Position numbers and translations under genes: made by a program
In this document: positions 16,901-24,530 of the stretch, piece by piece
Layout: the number at the start of each line of letters is the position of its first letter
Position numbering within the stretch: position 1 is the first letter of the stretch
Notes under the pieces: generated by a model
Told to the model about the DNA's origin: nothing
What the model saw: the letters and a program-made list of their open reading frames with translations, nothing else
Databases searched by the model: none
NCBI GenBank assembly: GCA_039105265.1
Contig: JAPFFF010000011.1
Coordinates: 1,798,001-1,862,000 of the forward strand
DNA: 64,000 nucleotides
DNA from: Tritrichomonas musculus
Lineage: Eukaryota > Parabasalia > Tritrichomonadida > Tritrichomonadidae
Reading direction: 5' to 3'

Positions 16901-18432
16901 AGAACAAAAAGATGAGACTCAATATTTTCTCCAATAACAACGCCAGAAGTCTGTATATTACAGTTTGTGTATAAAGTACTGCATGCTTCAGGTCTTGGTA
17001 CGACAGAATAATACCCACATCCTGCTAGAAACTCAAAAGTATTTCCTCCTTCTTCATACGAAACATCTGGTATCGGAAAAATTACTTCTTTGTCAGAGGG
17101 CATATAAAGTATCAGTCCATAAGGAGGATTCCCAATATCTATTCGGCTATTGTAGTGGAAAGGAATATATTTATAACAATTTTCTGAAACAACTTTATAG
17201 CACGATTCTGACTCATAACTGCTATGAGAATACCCAAATTCAGAGGTATATTCTATTCCGTTTATATTTAGACTTGCCGAAAAATTGCATGACTCTTTCT
17301 TGGTACATTTCAGTAGAACACTCCAATATCCGTCTTTATCTTCGTATTTTGCCACTTCGCAATCGTTAAATGTACAAAGTTCTTTCTCGACAATGACTTC
17401 AAAAGGATTTTTGTCGGAATAATTGTGTATCCAATTCCTTAGGACGTATCGATTTGTGTCGTTTTGCTCAATGAAAATTCCTTGATATGTATGTTTGAAG
17501 AACTCAGTTTCTCCTTTGATTGATTTGGAGCCAGGAATATTGTATGACAAATTATTGCCGACCCATTCATTATTTTGCTTTGTGAGTTTGAAATCTGTAC
17601 CAAATACCTCATCATGGAACTCAAAAGTTTGTCCATCTAAGAGCTTGTCAAATTCTTCTGTTCCGGGAATATAGACCCAATCAGCATAATAATATTGTTC
17701 ATTTTCTGTACAGCCGAACGACTTCATCTCATAGAAATTCGGTAAAGGAGAAGTATAAAGTTTGAGACAATTTTCTGCATCGACATTATTACATTTGATA
17801 TTTATGAGTCCAGATTCCTTGTTCGAAATATATTGCTTAACCTTTCCTGTGAAATTTATTTTCATGAAACCAGAAGTAAAGAGGTCAAAAGGATTATCAA
17901 GAGATTCCTTACTCATATAAATTCGGGCAGATAATTCGTTTTCAATATAGGAAATTGCGTTATTTGAGTCAATTTTGGGATTCGTAAATTTGCCGTTTTT
18001 TGCGTCTATTTTTGCTTCCCCGCCAGTCTTGCTGGGGTCTCCTACAGAGCCTAACGTTGAACAGTTTATTGTAAAAACATTTCCTGAATAGTCAGACGGT
18101 ATATCAATTTTAATTTCCAATATATTGTATTCGTCATTTTCTGCTTTCGACAAGGAGTTTAAATCAAGGGAATAGGCATCAAGACCATCTTCATATGATA
18201 ATTCATTAACTGAGCCAGGAGACATTTCCAAAGAGGTTATTCGTTCTTCATGATTTATTAATTGAGATTTCAGAGAGATTCCTCCCAAATTTATATCTTC
18301 TCCAACAGTCAAATCTTGTTCTATATCAGCTGTTTTGGCGCTTATTTCATCACAATTTATTGAGGAAGGATTCTTTGAACCACCCATAAATGCACCGTCT
18401 AAAGCGTTCTGTTTAGTCAGTATTGCGGTCAT
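13909..18432 (-). CDS. Giant fibre-like virion protein, about 1507 aa
   Basis: The N-terminus (MTAILTKQNALDGAF, DISAKTADIEQDLTVG-like stretches and SLKSQLINHEERITSLE) looks like a fibre attachment and trimerising segment. A hydrophobic stretch (VCIAGATVNFVGGPKALLSLA) lies near residue 565. The second half has repeated short modules with KSEIPEPVDLSGYVTK and KYALKEEIPEIP. The last 140 residues (THYAPIEAGEEISDYKIGKP to the end) form a domain shared with the fibre proteins of D and E, probably the distal head. I prefer Met at 18432; the longer frame to 18459 overlaps the divergent gene at 18447. The function as cell-attachment fibre is inferred. Confidence 0.7.
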   Translation of the reverse strand: MTAILTKQNALDGAFMGGSKNPSSINCDEISAKTADIEQDLTVGEDINLGGISLKSQLINHEERITSLEMSPGSVNELSYEDGLDAYSLDLNSLSKAENDEYNILEIKIDIPSDYSGNVFTINCSTLGSVGDPSKTGGEAKIDAKNGKFTNPKIDSNNAISYIENELSARIYMSKESLDNPFDLFTSGFMKINFTGKVKQYISNKESGLINIKCNNVDAENCLKLYTSPLPNFYEMKSFGCTENEQYYYADWVYIPGTEEFDKLLDGQTFEFHDEVFGTDFKLTKQNNEWVGNNLSYNIPGSKSIKGETEFFKHTYQGIFIEQNDTNRYVLRNWIHNYSDKNPFEVIVEKELCTFNDCEVAKYEDKDGYWSVLLKCTKKESCNFSASLNINGIEYTSEFGYSHSSYESESCYKVVSENCYKYIPFHYNSRIDIGNPPYGLILYMPSDKEVIFPIPDVSYEEGGNTFEFLAGCGYYSVVPRPEACSTLYTNCNIQTSGVVIGENIESHLFVLNSLGNTVDIANNRISELQNLYSNLQKQLNDMKNKTNWFNYVKDVVCIAGATVNFVGGPKALLSLAAEGISKVKRFCFAGEEVSEGVEAIVRDVDVLAAPREIRTALEFIEEIEAFDKKCFRYLCYGVDDNEEIKIDGEYEDFRINVPYLDVYAENCPSAAWIMSMTREQKPILLGEELTNKQLITAKAVKKLIDNHMKQLKTVDLSGYISKEEADGKYVLKTDILSTEKISQELSIATKFVNGTTNDEDKRTYITNLDGDLCNILKKSSLFVKGSCNNEDISGEYLYDSEDAEYYHYKKGENTFSIYYRYYGGTFRYNGNYVVDLESVSYSYEPEVYDEYCIPNINFVKNNFAQKSELTNNNIEILKDEKIYDEDKEIFFNNIHEAVNDNNVLSSLLILRYIWEIFQDMIIEAAVLKDETTRSYRFKIEDYETMTLNDIDEAKDYEVLSEKSSMKMYYNLLDKIKECDGKYALKEEIPEIPTDLVNESTLSTVLYGTELSIEYPANLYDGAYITPKLSNAGVHLVFDVNWGDNQDDDIMHIDVIFKPNGSTSTYDSMDRYDSNGKRIDRIIWRHDDGQIVYVSYIAAHRNNNPIAYNFIRAQIESPFIKDSNVVDESPERFTIQCIQNDSGCVIPDEYIRRVLTTKNIIVKFKRNAEDTTYEEAEYTYSGRKGANLIYKSVSSESIDIRVATRIVSLRAADDTLTNIYDASITLISSQPVNDNMISSVKYVNDNFAQKTELTRAIDQVKSEIPEPVDLSGYVTKNSLLEISCPASNIAKFYSSVDANVITSISFGYNDVYNTDFEYKSSKFANTGNLDIYVDGYKFQSFQMFGTARNTKIDSNLSVNGTITSNGSNTITHYAPIEAGEEISDYKIGKPVFLSGHVYRRDQQKNMFVSSTAEDTTDCICSVIIDGSWKEFVGVIVEVDSENGCVKFATHGDYLFYVDDANLYQIGDVILYDGRILDEDYAMTLKIQQSIVGKVSAKINEHILAIFKS

Positions 18433-18446
18433 TTTATAATAAATAA

Positions 18447-18779
18447 ATGCCCAAGACATACTTCATTACCAAGAAATACAACAATATTTTGCCCTCAGAA
18501 TTCACAAATTCATTGAATAAACGATATATTTCCTTCCAATTTTGTCGAGCCACCTGTAATGGATATCTGGACGGAGAAACAGAAATGCACGCTTCATTTA
18601 TTCAAAGAGATGAGTACGAAGATTCTCTTGTCTGGTACGCCAATTTGACTCCTCCGGACGATAATAGGAAATACGAATTTGTCGGGACAAAAAGAGAGTT
18701 TAGGATATGGTTTACAGACGCTGAAGGAAATGAAATAAAGCCTGACAATTTCACTGTTTTCTTGAAGTTAGAGTACTGA
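18447..18779 (+). CDS. Small capsid-like protein, 110 aa
   Basis: Homologues are the 117-residue protein at 52253 (E) and the 116-residue protein at 45071 (D). All have a basic Tyr-rich N-terminus, a central MHASFIQRDEYEDS or MLHASFVERDNFLDS-type stretch and the ending FRIWFTDAEGNEIKPDNFTVFLKLEY. That ending resembles the last strands of jelly-roll minor capsid proteins of Polintons, so a penton-like or cement role is possible, but the chain is short. In B the gene is divergent from the fibre gene; in D and E its homologues lie on the minus strand. Confidence 0.6.
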   Translation: MPKTYFITKKYNNILPSEFTNSLNKRYISFQFCRATCNGYLDGETEMHASFIQRDEYEDSLVWYANLTPPDDNRKYEFVGTKREFRIWFTDAEGNEIKPDNFTVFLKLEY

Positions 18780-18825
18780 GGATTCAGCATTGAGGATGTG
18801 CAAAAAAATATTTTTTTACTGTTTT

Positions 18826-20715
18826 TTACGCGTAACCTGATGGAATGCCTGTTTGATAATATTCGACTCCATTAACGCTCCAAGTGAAGTATGTATCAGA
18901 ACAAATCCAGGCTTCTGGTGACGGAGGATGCATGTTGGGATATTCTGGGTCGGGAATAAAGTATGTGTCATCATCGCCACGATACATTGGCTGACCTCTG
19001 AACGTAACGGTTATTGAGGTACTTCCAGTATCTATTCCGTCAAATACATAGCCTGCATTGCTCCTTTCGAGTTGGAAATTTATGCCAAAAGATGTTCCGT
19101 CTGAGCGGCAATTTGTATATCTTTTTCCTGTTGCTGGGTCGTTTAATGGCTGTGTGAAAGAGTCTTCAAATTCTTGTGTGGCTTCTAAGGCTCCATCTAG
19201 TTCGTTTGCGATAAGCTGATGTTGATAAAATCTTGCAGCACAAGTATTGGCAAATTCTGTGTCTGGATATGTTCTTTTATTGACTACGAGCTGGACATTT
19301 TGATACATAATATTGTCGAAACAAGTAATGTCAGCAGGAGATTTTGGAAACATCATTGTGATATTTGTCGCATTTCTCAATGGAATTGACTTACTGATTT
19401 CGAGACCGTTTACTTTGGCAGTTCCTTCGAATATTTCTCTTGTCAGTTCCTGAGATGGAATCAATAAAGGAGTCTGTAATTCTCTGACAAGTCCTTGATA
19501 AACATCTGGTTTGAGACCAAAACCTGCCAAATTTGAACGACCCAATTGAATAGTTCCTCCAAGGACATCCAAAGTAATTTTCTCTGTTTTGAGATTTATA
19601 TTGTCCGATTTTGTTGTGGCAAGTAAGGCGCCTTTCAATTCACTTTTGATAATTTTGACAGTATCTCCTGGATCCAATGGTTTGTCTGGATTTGCTGCTG
19701 CGATTAATTCTGCAAATTCTTTTTTATTGACATCATCTCTTGAAACTCCATATTTTGTAAATTCTTCGTCAGTATATCCGAAATCAATTATTGGATGTTC
19801 CAAAACATCGTCATCATATACATTTGCGCCTTTGTATCTTTGGTATTCGATATGAAGTTTTTGGGAAGGAGTTGGTTTGGCAGAATAATGAGACACTATG
19901 ACAGACGGACGGCCTATTTGAGTGAATTTTCTTGAGATTGGGATGACAGCAGGCATTTCTTCGGCAATTTCTTTGTCTTCCAAAAATTGTAGAGTTTCCT
20001 TAACGATATTTGGATTGATTTGTGCCCAGACAAGAGCGCGTAAAGATGTTTTGACCTCTTCTTCTATCTCTCCACAAATTGCGTTTGGATATAACTGCCA
20101 TGCCTGAAGAGCCAGTTGGTCGACAAATGGGATGGTTAATTCAATGGTAAATTTATGTGGTTGACCGTCAGCAATATCCTTTAAATCGACATAACAACCG
20201 CAAACAGATGGGGAGAATTGACTAACATTTTCCCAAGTAGAATGAGAATATTTTGATGTTGCTTTTGCATCACGAGGTTTGATGGAGTTATAGGCGAAAG
20301 ATTCTCTTTGGAGTTCGTCTTGTCGATATGCGCCTAAGAGTTTATCATTTATCCAGAAGCGACAATCTTCATAAAATTCTACAGCTTTCTTGAATCCGAC
20401 AAATATTTTCATCAATCCGTTTGTATCTGCTGAGACATCTATGGGTTGGGACAATTTAATGATGAAATCAAGGAGAATTGTGGTAAAAGACTTTTCAATT
20501 TGGGTGATTGTATGGCCAGAATGAGATAATTTAATACGTGTTTTTGTGCCGACTGGGAGTGGGGCGTCTTTGTCTTTGAACTCTTCCATAACGAAAGAAA
20601 ATGTATTGTCTCCTCCATTTCTTTGAATGAGATTTCGTAATTTTGACTGGAAAAATGAGAGAACATCGCCTTCATCATTTCCTAAATTTTTGGTCTGTGC
20701 GTTGTAGTAGGTCAT
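18826..20715 (-). CDS. Major capsid protein (double jelly-roll type), 629 aa
   Basis: Length and place fit a Polinton major capsid protein. It is beta-rich throughout. Conserved blocks shared with the proteins at 46674 and 52638 include KYSHSTWENVSQFSPSVCGCYV (about residues 155-180, quoted in part), WAQINPNIVKET, NLAGFGLKP, TNITMMFPKSPADITCFDN, GARFYQ-like ARFYQHQLIANELDG and a C-terminal RSNAGYVFDG and FRGQPMYRG. The order matches in all three elements. The shell assignment follows from established knowledge of Polinton gene content plus length and conservation; I did not see a defining short motif. Confidence 0.75.
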   Translation of the reverse strand: MTYYNAQTKNLGNDEGDVLSFFQSKLRNLIQRNGGDNTFSFVMEEFKDKDAPLPVGTKTRIKLSHSGHTITQIEKSFTTILLDFIIKLSQPIDVSADTNGLMKIFVGFKKAVEFYEDCRFWINDKLLGAYRQDELQRESFAYNSIKPRDAKATSKYSHSTWENVSQFSPSVCGCYVDLKDIADGQPHKFTIELTIPFVDQLALQAWQLYPNAICGEIEEEVKTSLRALVWAQINPNIVKETLQFLEDKEIAEEMPAVIPISRKFTQIGRPSVIVSHYSAKPTPSQKLHIEYQRYKGANVYDDDVLEHPIIDFGYTDEEFTKYGVSRDDVNKKEFAELIAAANPDKPLDPGDTVKIIKSELKGALLATTKSDNINLKTEKITLDVLGGTIQLGRSNLAGFGLKPDVYQGLVRELQTPLLIPSQELTREIFEGTAKVNGLEISKSIPLRNATNITMMFPKSPADITCFDNIMYQNVQLVVNKRTYPDTEFANTCAARFYQHQLIANELDGALEATQEFEDSFTQPLNDPATGKRYTNCRSDGTSFGINFQLERSNAGYVFDGIDTGSTSITVTFRGQPMYRGDDDTYFIPDPEYPNMHPPSPEAWICSDTYFTWSVNGVEYYQTGIPSGYA

Positions 20716-20785
20716 TTGATTTAATATAAAAATGACAATAAAGGAGTTGTAAAGTTTGTTATATGAACATTTTACTTAAAAGGAA

Positions 20786-21088
20786 ATGGCATTCGGAAGT
20801 TGGTTTAAAAACATCATTAACGGAGCAAAAAACGTAATCGGAAAAGCATTACCGGTACTGAAAAAAGGTGCTGAAATTGTGTCAAAAGTCGCTCCAGTAC
20901 TAGGCGGGGCGATAGGCGGACCTGTAGGAAATGTAATCAATAAAATAGGTGATTATGCAGGAAAATTTGCAGGAAAGTCTTTGGGAGTAAACGGCGCAGG
21001 TATAAGAAAGACAAATAATAGTTGGTCTCAGCAAATAGCAGGGCCATCAACTAATCCAGGAAGATTTGATATTCCTTTGTTGAAATGA
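20786..21088 (+). CDS. pX/pVI-like small Gly-Ala-rich virion protein, 100 aa
   Basis: Begins MAFGSWFKNIINGAKNVIGK, followed by amphipathic and Gly/Ala-rich segments (VAPVLGGAIGGPVGNVINK) and a C-terminus FDIPLLK. The protein at 54397 in E has the same ends, and relatives are at 48595 (D) and 7077 (A). Small proteins of this style in DNA viruses often disrupt membranes or link core to capsid (adenovirus pVI/pX); here that is only analogy. Divergent from the major capsid gene, with 70 bases between the starts. Confidence 0.65.
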   Translation: MAFGSWFKNIINGAKNVIGKALPVLKKGAEIVSKVAPVLGGAIGGPVGNVINKIGDYAGKFAGKSLGVNGAGIRKTNNSWSQQIAGPSTNPGRFDIPLLK

Positions 21089-21129
21089 GTAAAAGAGAAT
21101 GATATTAAGTGATTTTTATTGAAAAGGAA

Positions 21130-21468
21130 ATGAACGACATCAAAGTAATTGAACCAATCTCAAAGCATACGAAAGAGTTTGATACAGTTGATGAATTCAA
21201 TTTATACTATAACAAGAATAAAGAAGAGATGGATAAACTTACGACGCATAAACTCAATAAATTATATCTCATAAAAGGGTATCGAATAACTAGAATCAAG
21301 AATGTGTTGAGCCTCAAAAAAATGAAGCAAAATGCACAATATGATATTGACAACGAGTTAGATGAACTAAAAAAAGAGATACAACAAATGAAAGAGACAA
21401 TAAATAACATCATACATTTCTTAAATCCTCAGACTGAAATTGAGGTTTCTCCTCCCTCTGATACCTGA
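21130..21468 (+). CDS. Conserved Polinton protein, 112 aa
   Basis: Starts MNDIKVIEPISKHTKEF, aligned with MSLTELKIIEPIKNYSKEF at 54763 (E), so I prefer this Met to the one at 21109. Shared blocks are EFN.YY/FY.KNK, DKLTTHKLNKLY.IKGYRITRIKN and a C-terminal coiled coil (ELDELKKEIQQMKETI). The basic middle could bind DNA; the coiled coil would oligomerise. In all three elements with capsid genes it directly follows the pX-like gene. Its 3' end overlaps the converging ATPase gene by 40 bases. No named family is recognised. Confidence 0.65.
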   Translation: MNDIKVIEPISKHTKEFDTVDEFNLYYNKNKEEMDKLTTHKLNKLYLIKGYRITRIKNVLSLKKMKQNAQYDIDNELDELKKEIQQMKETINNIIHFLNPQTEIEVSPPSDT

Positions 21469-22244
21469 ACAATTAGACAAGAATGAGAATCTGGATTATA
21501 ATTTTTTTCTTCAGATAATTGCCTATACAAATTGTAGAACTCCTCAAAGTCCAAATTACTTGCTGATTGAGAATAAATATAGTGCAGTTGTTGACGGTTG
21601 AAGCAAGGGAAAACGAACAAAGTTGTAATCTCATTTTTGATATGTGGTTTGATGCCTTTCCATCCTTGAATCAATAAAAAGTAGGAAATATTTGTGTGTC
21701 TGCATCTTCGGAGCTGTTGGGAGAAAAACGATTCTTCGGACGAAAATAATTTGTTATTTGAAATATCATCAAAAAGTATCAATGTATGGAGGAAATCTTT
21801 ACTGAAATCAGTAATGTGAAGGACCTTAAACATATCATTTTTTTGTCCATCATCTAATCGTTCCTCCAATCCTTCTCGCTTGACAAGATAGTAGAGGTTC
21901 TTTGCAGCAATTAATTCAGTGATAAAATCGACTGCCATCTTCTCGGAAACGGTAATATATGGCATTTTGATGAGGTGTTTGAGAGATTGGAAACTCCTAT
22001 CATTTTCGTCACCATTTTTCGTGATATAGATTAGTAAGTGGTGTGTGTCGAGCAGGCCTATTTTGATGATTTCTTGTAGAGCGATGACGGTTTTTCCAGA
22101 ATTTTGTTTCCCAACCACAACATTTACAGAATTGTATTTTATATGAATATCATCGTGAATTGGCTCGATTAAAGCACCCGATAAATTGTTTGCGTTTTGT
22201 TTCAAAGTTTCTGAGACAATAGAATTTACAACTTTTAAACTCAT
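21429..22244 (-). CDS. Packaging ATPase (FtsK/HerA-type), 271 aa
   Basis: Walker A is GKQNSGKT (residues 45-52) after NSVNVVV, Walker B is TLILFDDI (about 154-161), followed by an arginine-rich sensor segment (QQLRRCRHTN, about 177) and IQGWKGIKP. This is the A32-like genome-packaging ATPase found in Polintons and related viruses, which would pump element DNA into the capsid. The homologue at 55141 in E is clearly similar along its whole length. The gene lies between the capsid block and the large protein gene at 22289, on the same strand as both. Confidence 0.9.
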   Translation of the reverse strand: MSLKVVNSIVSETLKQNANNLSGALIEPIHDDIHIKYNSVNVVVGKQNSGKTVIALQEIIKIGLLDTHHLLIYITKNGDENDRSFQSLKHLIKMPYITVSEKMAVDFITELIAAKNLYYLVKREGLEERLDDGQKNDMFKVLHITDFSKDFLHTLILFDDISNNKLFSSEESFFSQQLRRCRHTNISYFLLIQGWKGIKPHIKNEITTLFVFPCFNRQQLHYIYSQSASNLDFEEFYNLYRQLSEEKNYNPDSHSCLIVQVSEGGETSISV

Positions 22245-22288
22245 TTACTTCTCAAAAGACTGCAAAAAAATGTTTAGGAGTGATATGT

Positions 22289-24331
22289 TTAATCCAAGAA
22301 TGCTCTATCATCTTCTACGTCCCATTCACCATTACGTTCTTGATTATATTCTGGTGTGATACCATCATGCCATTCACCTCCTTCATCATCATTTTGATGG
22401 TCGTACTGCATGCCCTGTCTTTCTTGTCCAGTATATTGGTCATGTATCAAATTTTCTCTTTCACGTTCATTGACTTCTTGAGCTGATGCGACCATAGCAT
22501 GTCCGAAATCATTATAAATCTTATTTCTGAGTTGTGCTCTTTGTTCAGCAGTCCAATGATTTCCGTTAGTATGAAGAACATGTAATAAAAGGCTTGAAAC
22601 TTCTGCATCAATCATTCGTTTTCCTTCACTCTTCTTACACCATTTCTTGAACTCTTCTGATTCTGTTGAAGTGAAATGACGTTTTTGAGCAACAGTATTA
22701 AGTATATAGTGTTTCCATAACTTTGACGTTGCCATCATGATTAGTCTTGCCTTGAATTTAGGAGTGATATCGAGTATGTTTTGAGTCCTAAGAGCGTTAA
22801 TAACATCTTCAACAACATGACTAACAACATAATCGCGGAATCTAGCAAAGGCATTCTTTCGCTTCTCCTTAACGAAACTGTACCCATCTAACTTGTAATC
22901 TCTCCATGATTCTGGCATTGTGTAGCCAGTCATTTCACCTAAATGATGTGGATTTCCGTTGAGGTCATTATTATAAGAATAATTCAATTTCTCCTTGAGA
23001 TATATTGGAACAGTGATTGATTTTCCGCCATGTTCATTCCTATATTGTTTTCGAGCCTCTGCGTCATAATCTGTATAGAAATTAAATCGTGCAGGCCAAT
23101 CGGACTTTGCTGTTGTGTATCCATTAATGTATATTGGATGGTTGCTGCCATTTTTAATAATAATATCTGGAATATTATCTCCGTTGACATCTTCATCTGA
23201 TACAGACCATGGGGCGCTATTAGGATTTGCTGCGTTTCTTTTATTAACAATATCTTGAGCTCCAGTAAAGGTCATTGCCTTCCTTCTTCTTTTGATGTCT
23301 TTTTTATTGTCAAGAACGATATCCCATAATGCATTCATTCCTTGTTTTGGTCCACCAACTCTACCGACTCTTTGTCGTGAATGCCTTAGTGATTCAATCG
23401 CTATTCTTTGAGTTTCTTGGACATTGTTTGCTATATTATTTATATCTACAGGATTTTGAGCAAAAGAATTGTAATAATCGACTAATTGCTGTAAATTTAC
23501 TTGTTGTGCCATTTGATTTTGAAATAAAATTGTATTATCGTTGTTGTTATTTTGAGGTGTTGGCAGCTCTGCTGACCCTAACTCCGTTAGTGGAGGTGTT
23601 GAAGGAGGTCTTCTCAATTTGTTTAAGGGATATAATTCCGGAAAAGTCTCTGCTGCTCCAAATCTAAAGAAAGGTCCGAAATGCTCTTGAGGTTCCCTAT
23701 GTGAAGTTTCTGGAGGACTTGATGGAGGGACAGAAGGAAGAGGAATAACGTTATTATCGCTAGAAGGAATTTCCCTATTTGAATATACTCTATCGACAAA
23801 ATGTTGAAGACTTTCAAGATTGATACGCCTAACATATCTATGATCGATGTTGTCATATGTGGCAAAGTTATGAGAATTGAGTAAAGTTATGGCCGTACGA
23901 ATAATATTTCTCGGAAAAGCTTTTTTGTTATGCGAAGCAAGGGTTCTTCTGTCGACTCTCTCGGATAATTCATTATAAAATGGGGCAGTATTTTGAATCC
24001 AAGAACTGAATCTATAATCGCTTATATCCACTAAATCTTCACTATAAGTCAAGGGTCTATCTATAGGATGTTCTTCTTGAAACCTTTCAATGAATCTATT
24101 TATTGTATTACTATTGACGACATTTGCTTGAAGACCAAAATTGAATTCGTTTAGAACCTTCGACAAATAATCGGCATATGTTCTATCCGACAGTAATCCT
24201 CCCTGAGCATTCGTAGTAGTGATATTGAATCCCAGTTCATTGTTGAGTCTATTACAATATCCTAATAATTTTTGCGTGTTATTGCCTTGCATTACTTGTC
24301 CGGCAGTAAGTTTTATTGTTGATTTACTCAT
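22289..24331 (-). CDS. Large conserved Polinton protein with DVNGDNIPDI motif, 680 aa
   Basis: Homologues are at 56134 (E) and 41476 (D). The common core has GxxKxGMNxLxDIVLD-like residues, a motif DVNGDNIPDIIIKN followed by PIYINGYTT (about residues 375-405), and a conserved WR...YSLRVPKR-like stretch. D-x-N-G-D-x-x-x-D resembles calcium-binding loops of FG-GAP or dockerin type. The N-terminal 200 residues include a Pro/Asn-rich linker (NNVIPLPSVPPSSPPETS). I chose Met reading MSKSTIKLTAGQ, which aligns with the start of the E homologue. It may be the protein called PY in Polintons, but I am not sure. Probably virion-associated. Confidence 0.65.
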   Translation of the reverse strand: MSKSTIKLTAGQVMQGNNTQKLLGYCNRLNNELGFNITTTNAQGGLLSDRTYADYLSKVLNEFNFGLQANVVNSNTINRFIERFQEEHPIDRPLTYSEDLVDISDYRFSSWIQNTAPFYNELSERVDRRTLASHNKKAFPRNIIRTAITLLNSHNFATYDNIDHRYVRRINLESLQHFVDRVYSNREIPSSDNNVIPLPSVPPSSPPETSHREPQEHFGPFFRFGAAETFPELYPLNKLRRPPSTPPLTELGSAELPTPQNNNNDNTILFQNQMAQQVNLQQLVDYYNSFAQNPVDINNIANNVQETQRIAIESLRHSRQRVGRVGGPKQGMNALWDIVLDNKKDIKRRRKAMTFTGAQDIVNKRNAANPNSAPWSVSDEDVNGDNIPDIIIKNGSNHPIYINGYTTAKSDWPARFNFYTDYDAEARKQYRNEHGGKSITVPIYLKEKLNYSYNNDLNGNPHHLGEMTGYTMPESWRDYKLDGYSFVKEKRKNAFARFRDYVVSHVVEDVINALRTQNILDITPKFKARLIMMATSKLWKHYILNTVAQKRHFTSTESEEFKKWCKKSEGKRMIDAEVSSLLLHVLHTNGNHWTAEQRAQLRNKIYNDFGHAMVASAQEVNERERENLIHDQYTGQERQGMQYDHQNDDEGGEWHDGITPEYNQERNGEWDVEDDRAFLD

Positions 24332-24401
24332 TTGATTTACAAAAAAATAAGGGCTGTTTATATGCCACATTCCTTGATAAATCTACCATAATCCTTGCTT
24401 A

Positions 24402-24530
24402 GGTACCTGTACCGTTTCATAGATGGGCGGTTGTGGGGTGGGGTACCTGTGCCGTTTCATTGATGGTAGGCGTTGAGGTGGGTGGGTGGGAATTAGGGGT
24501 GGGGCCCCTGTGCCGTTTCATTGATGGGGA
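24402..24530. repeat. Three CCTGTGCCGTTTCATTGATG repeats
   Basis: Three copies of a unit reading CCTGT(A/G)CCGTTTCAT(A/T)GATGG begin near 24,405, 24,445 and 24,509, separated by G-rich spacers such as GGGTGGGG. Two of them fall in the 3' end of the Asn-rich gene. The B border must lie near here. No inverted partner was seen at the left end of B. Confidence 0.55.

Larger units (their letters stand above)
7500..24420. mobile_element. Polinton/Maverick element B, fullest gene set in the window
   Basis: About 17 kb holding polymerase, integrase, fibre-like, capsid, pX-like and ATPase genes plus conserved small genes, all with open frames. No breaks are seen in its coding parts, so it looks whole in gene content. 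Terminal inverted repeats and target duplications were not found, so both borders are approximate. Codon use is visibly richer in C and G at third positions than in A or E, except in the middle of the fibre gene. Open frames throughout suggest a fairly young copy. Confidence 0.75.

Noticed and set aside
7500-24420. Terminal inverted repeats of B
   Set aside because: I compared the left spacer (about 7,400-7,786) with the right end (about 24,332-24,530) by eye in inverted orientation and found no match worth reporting.
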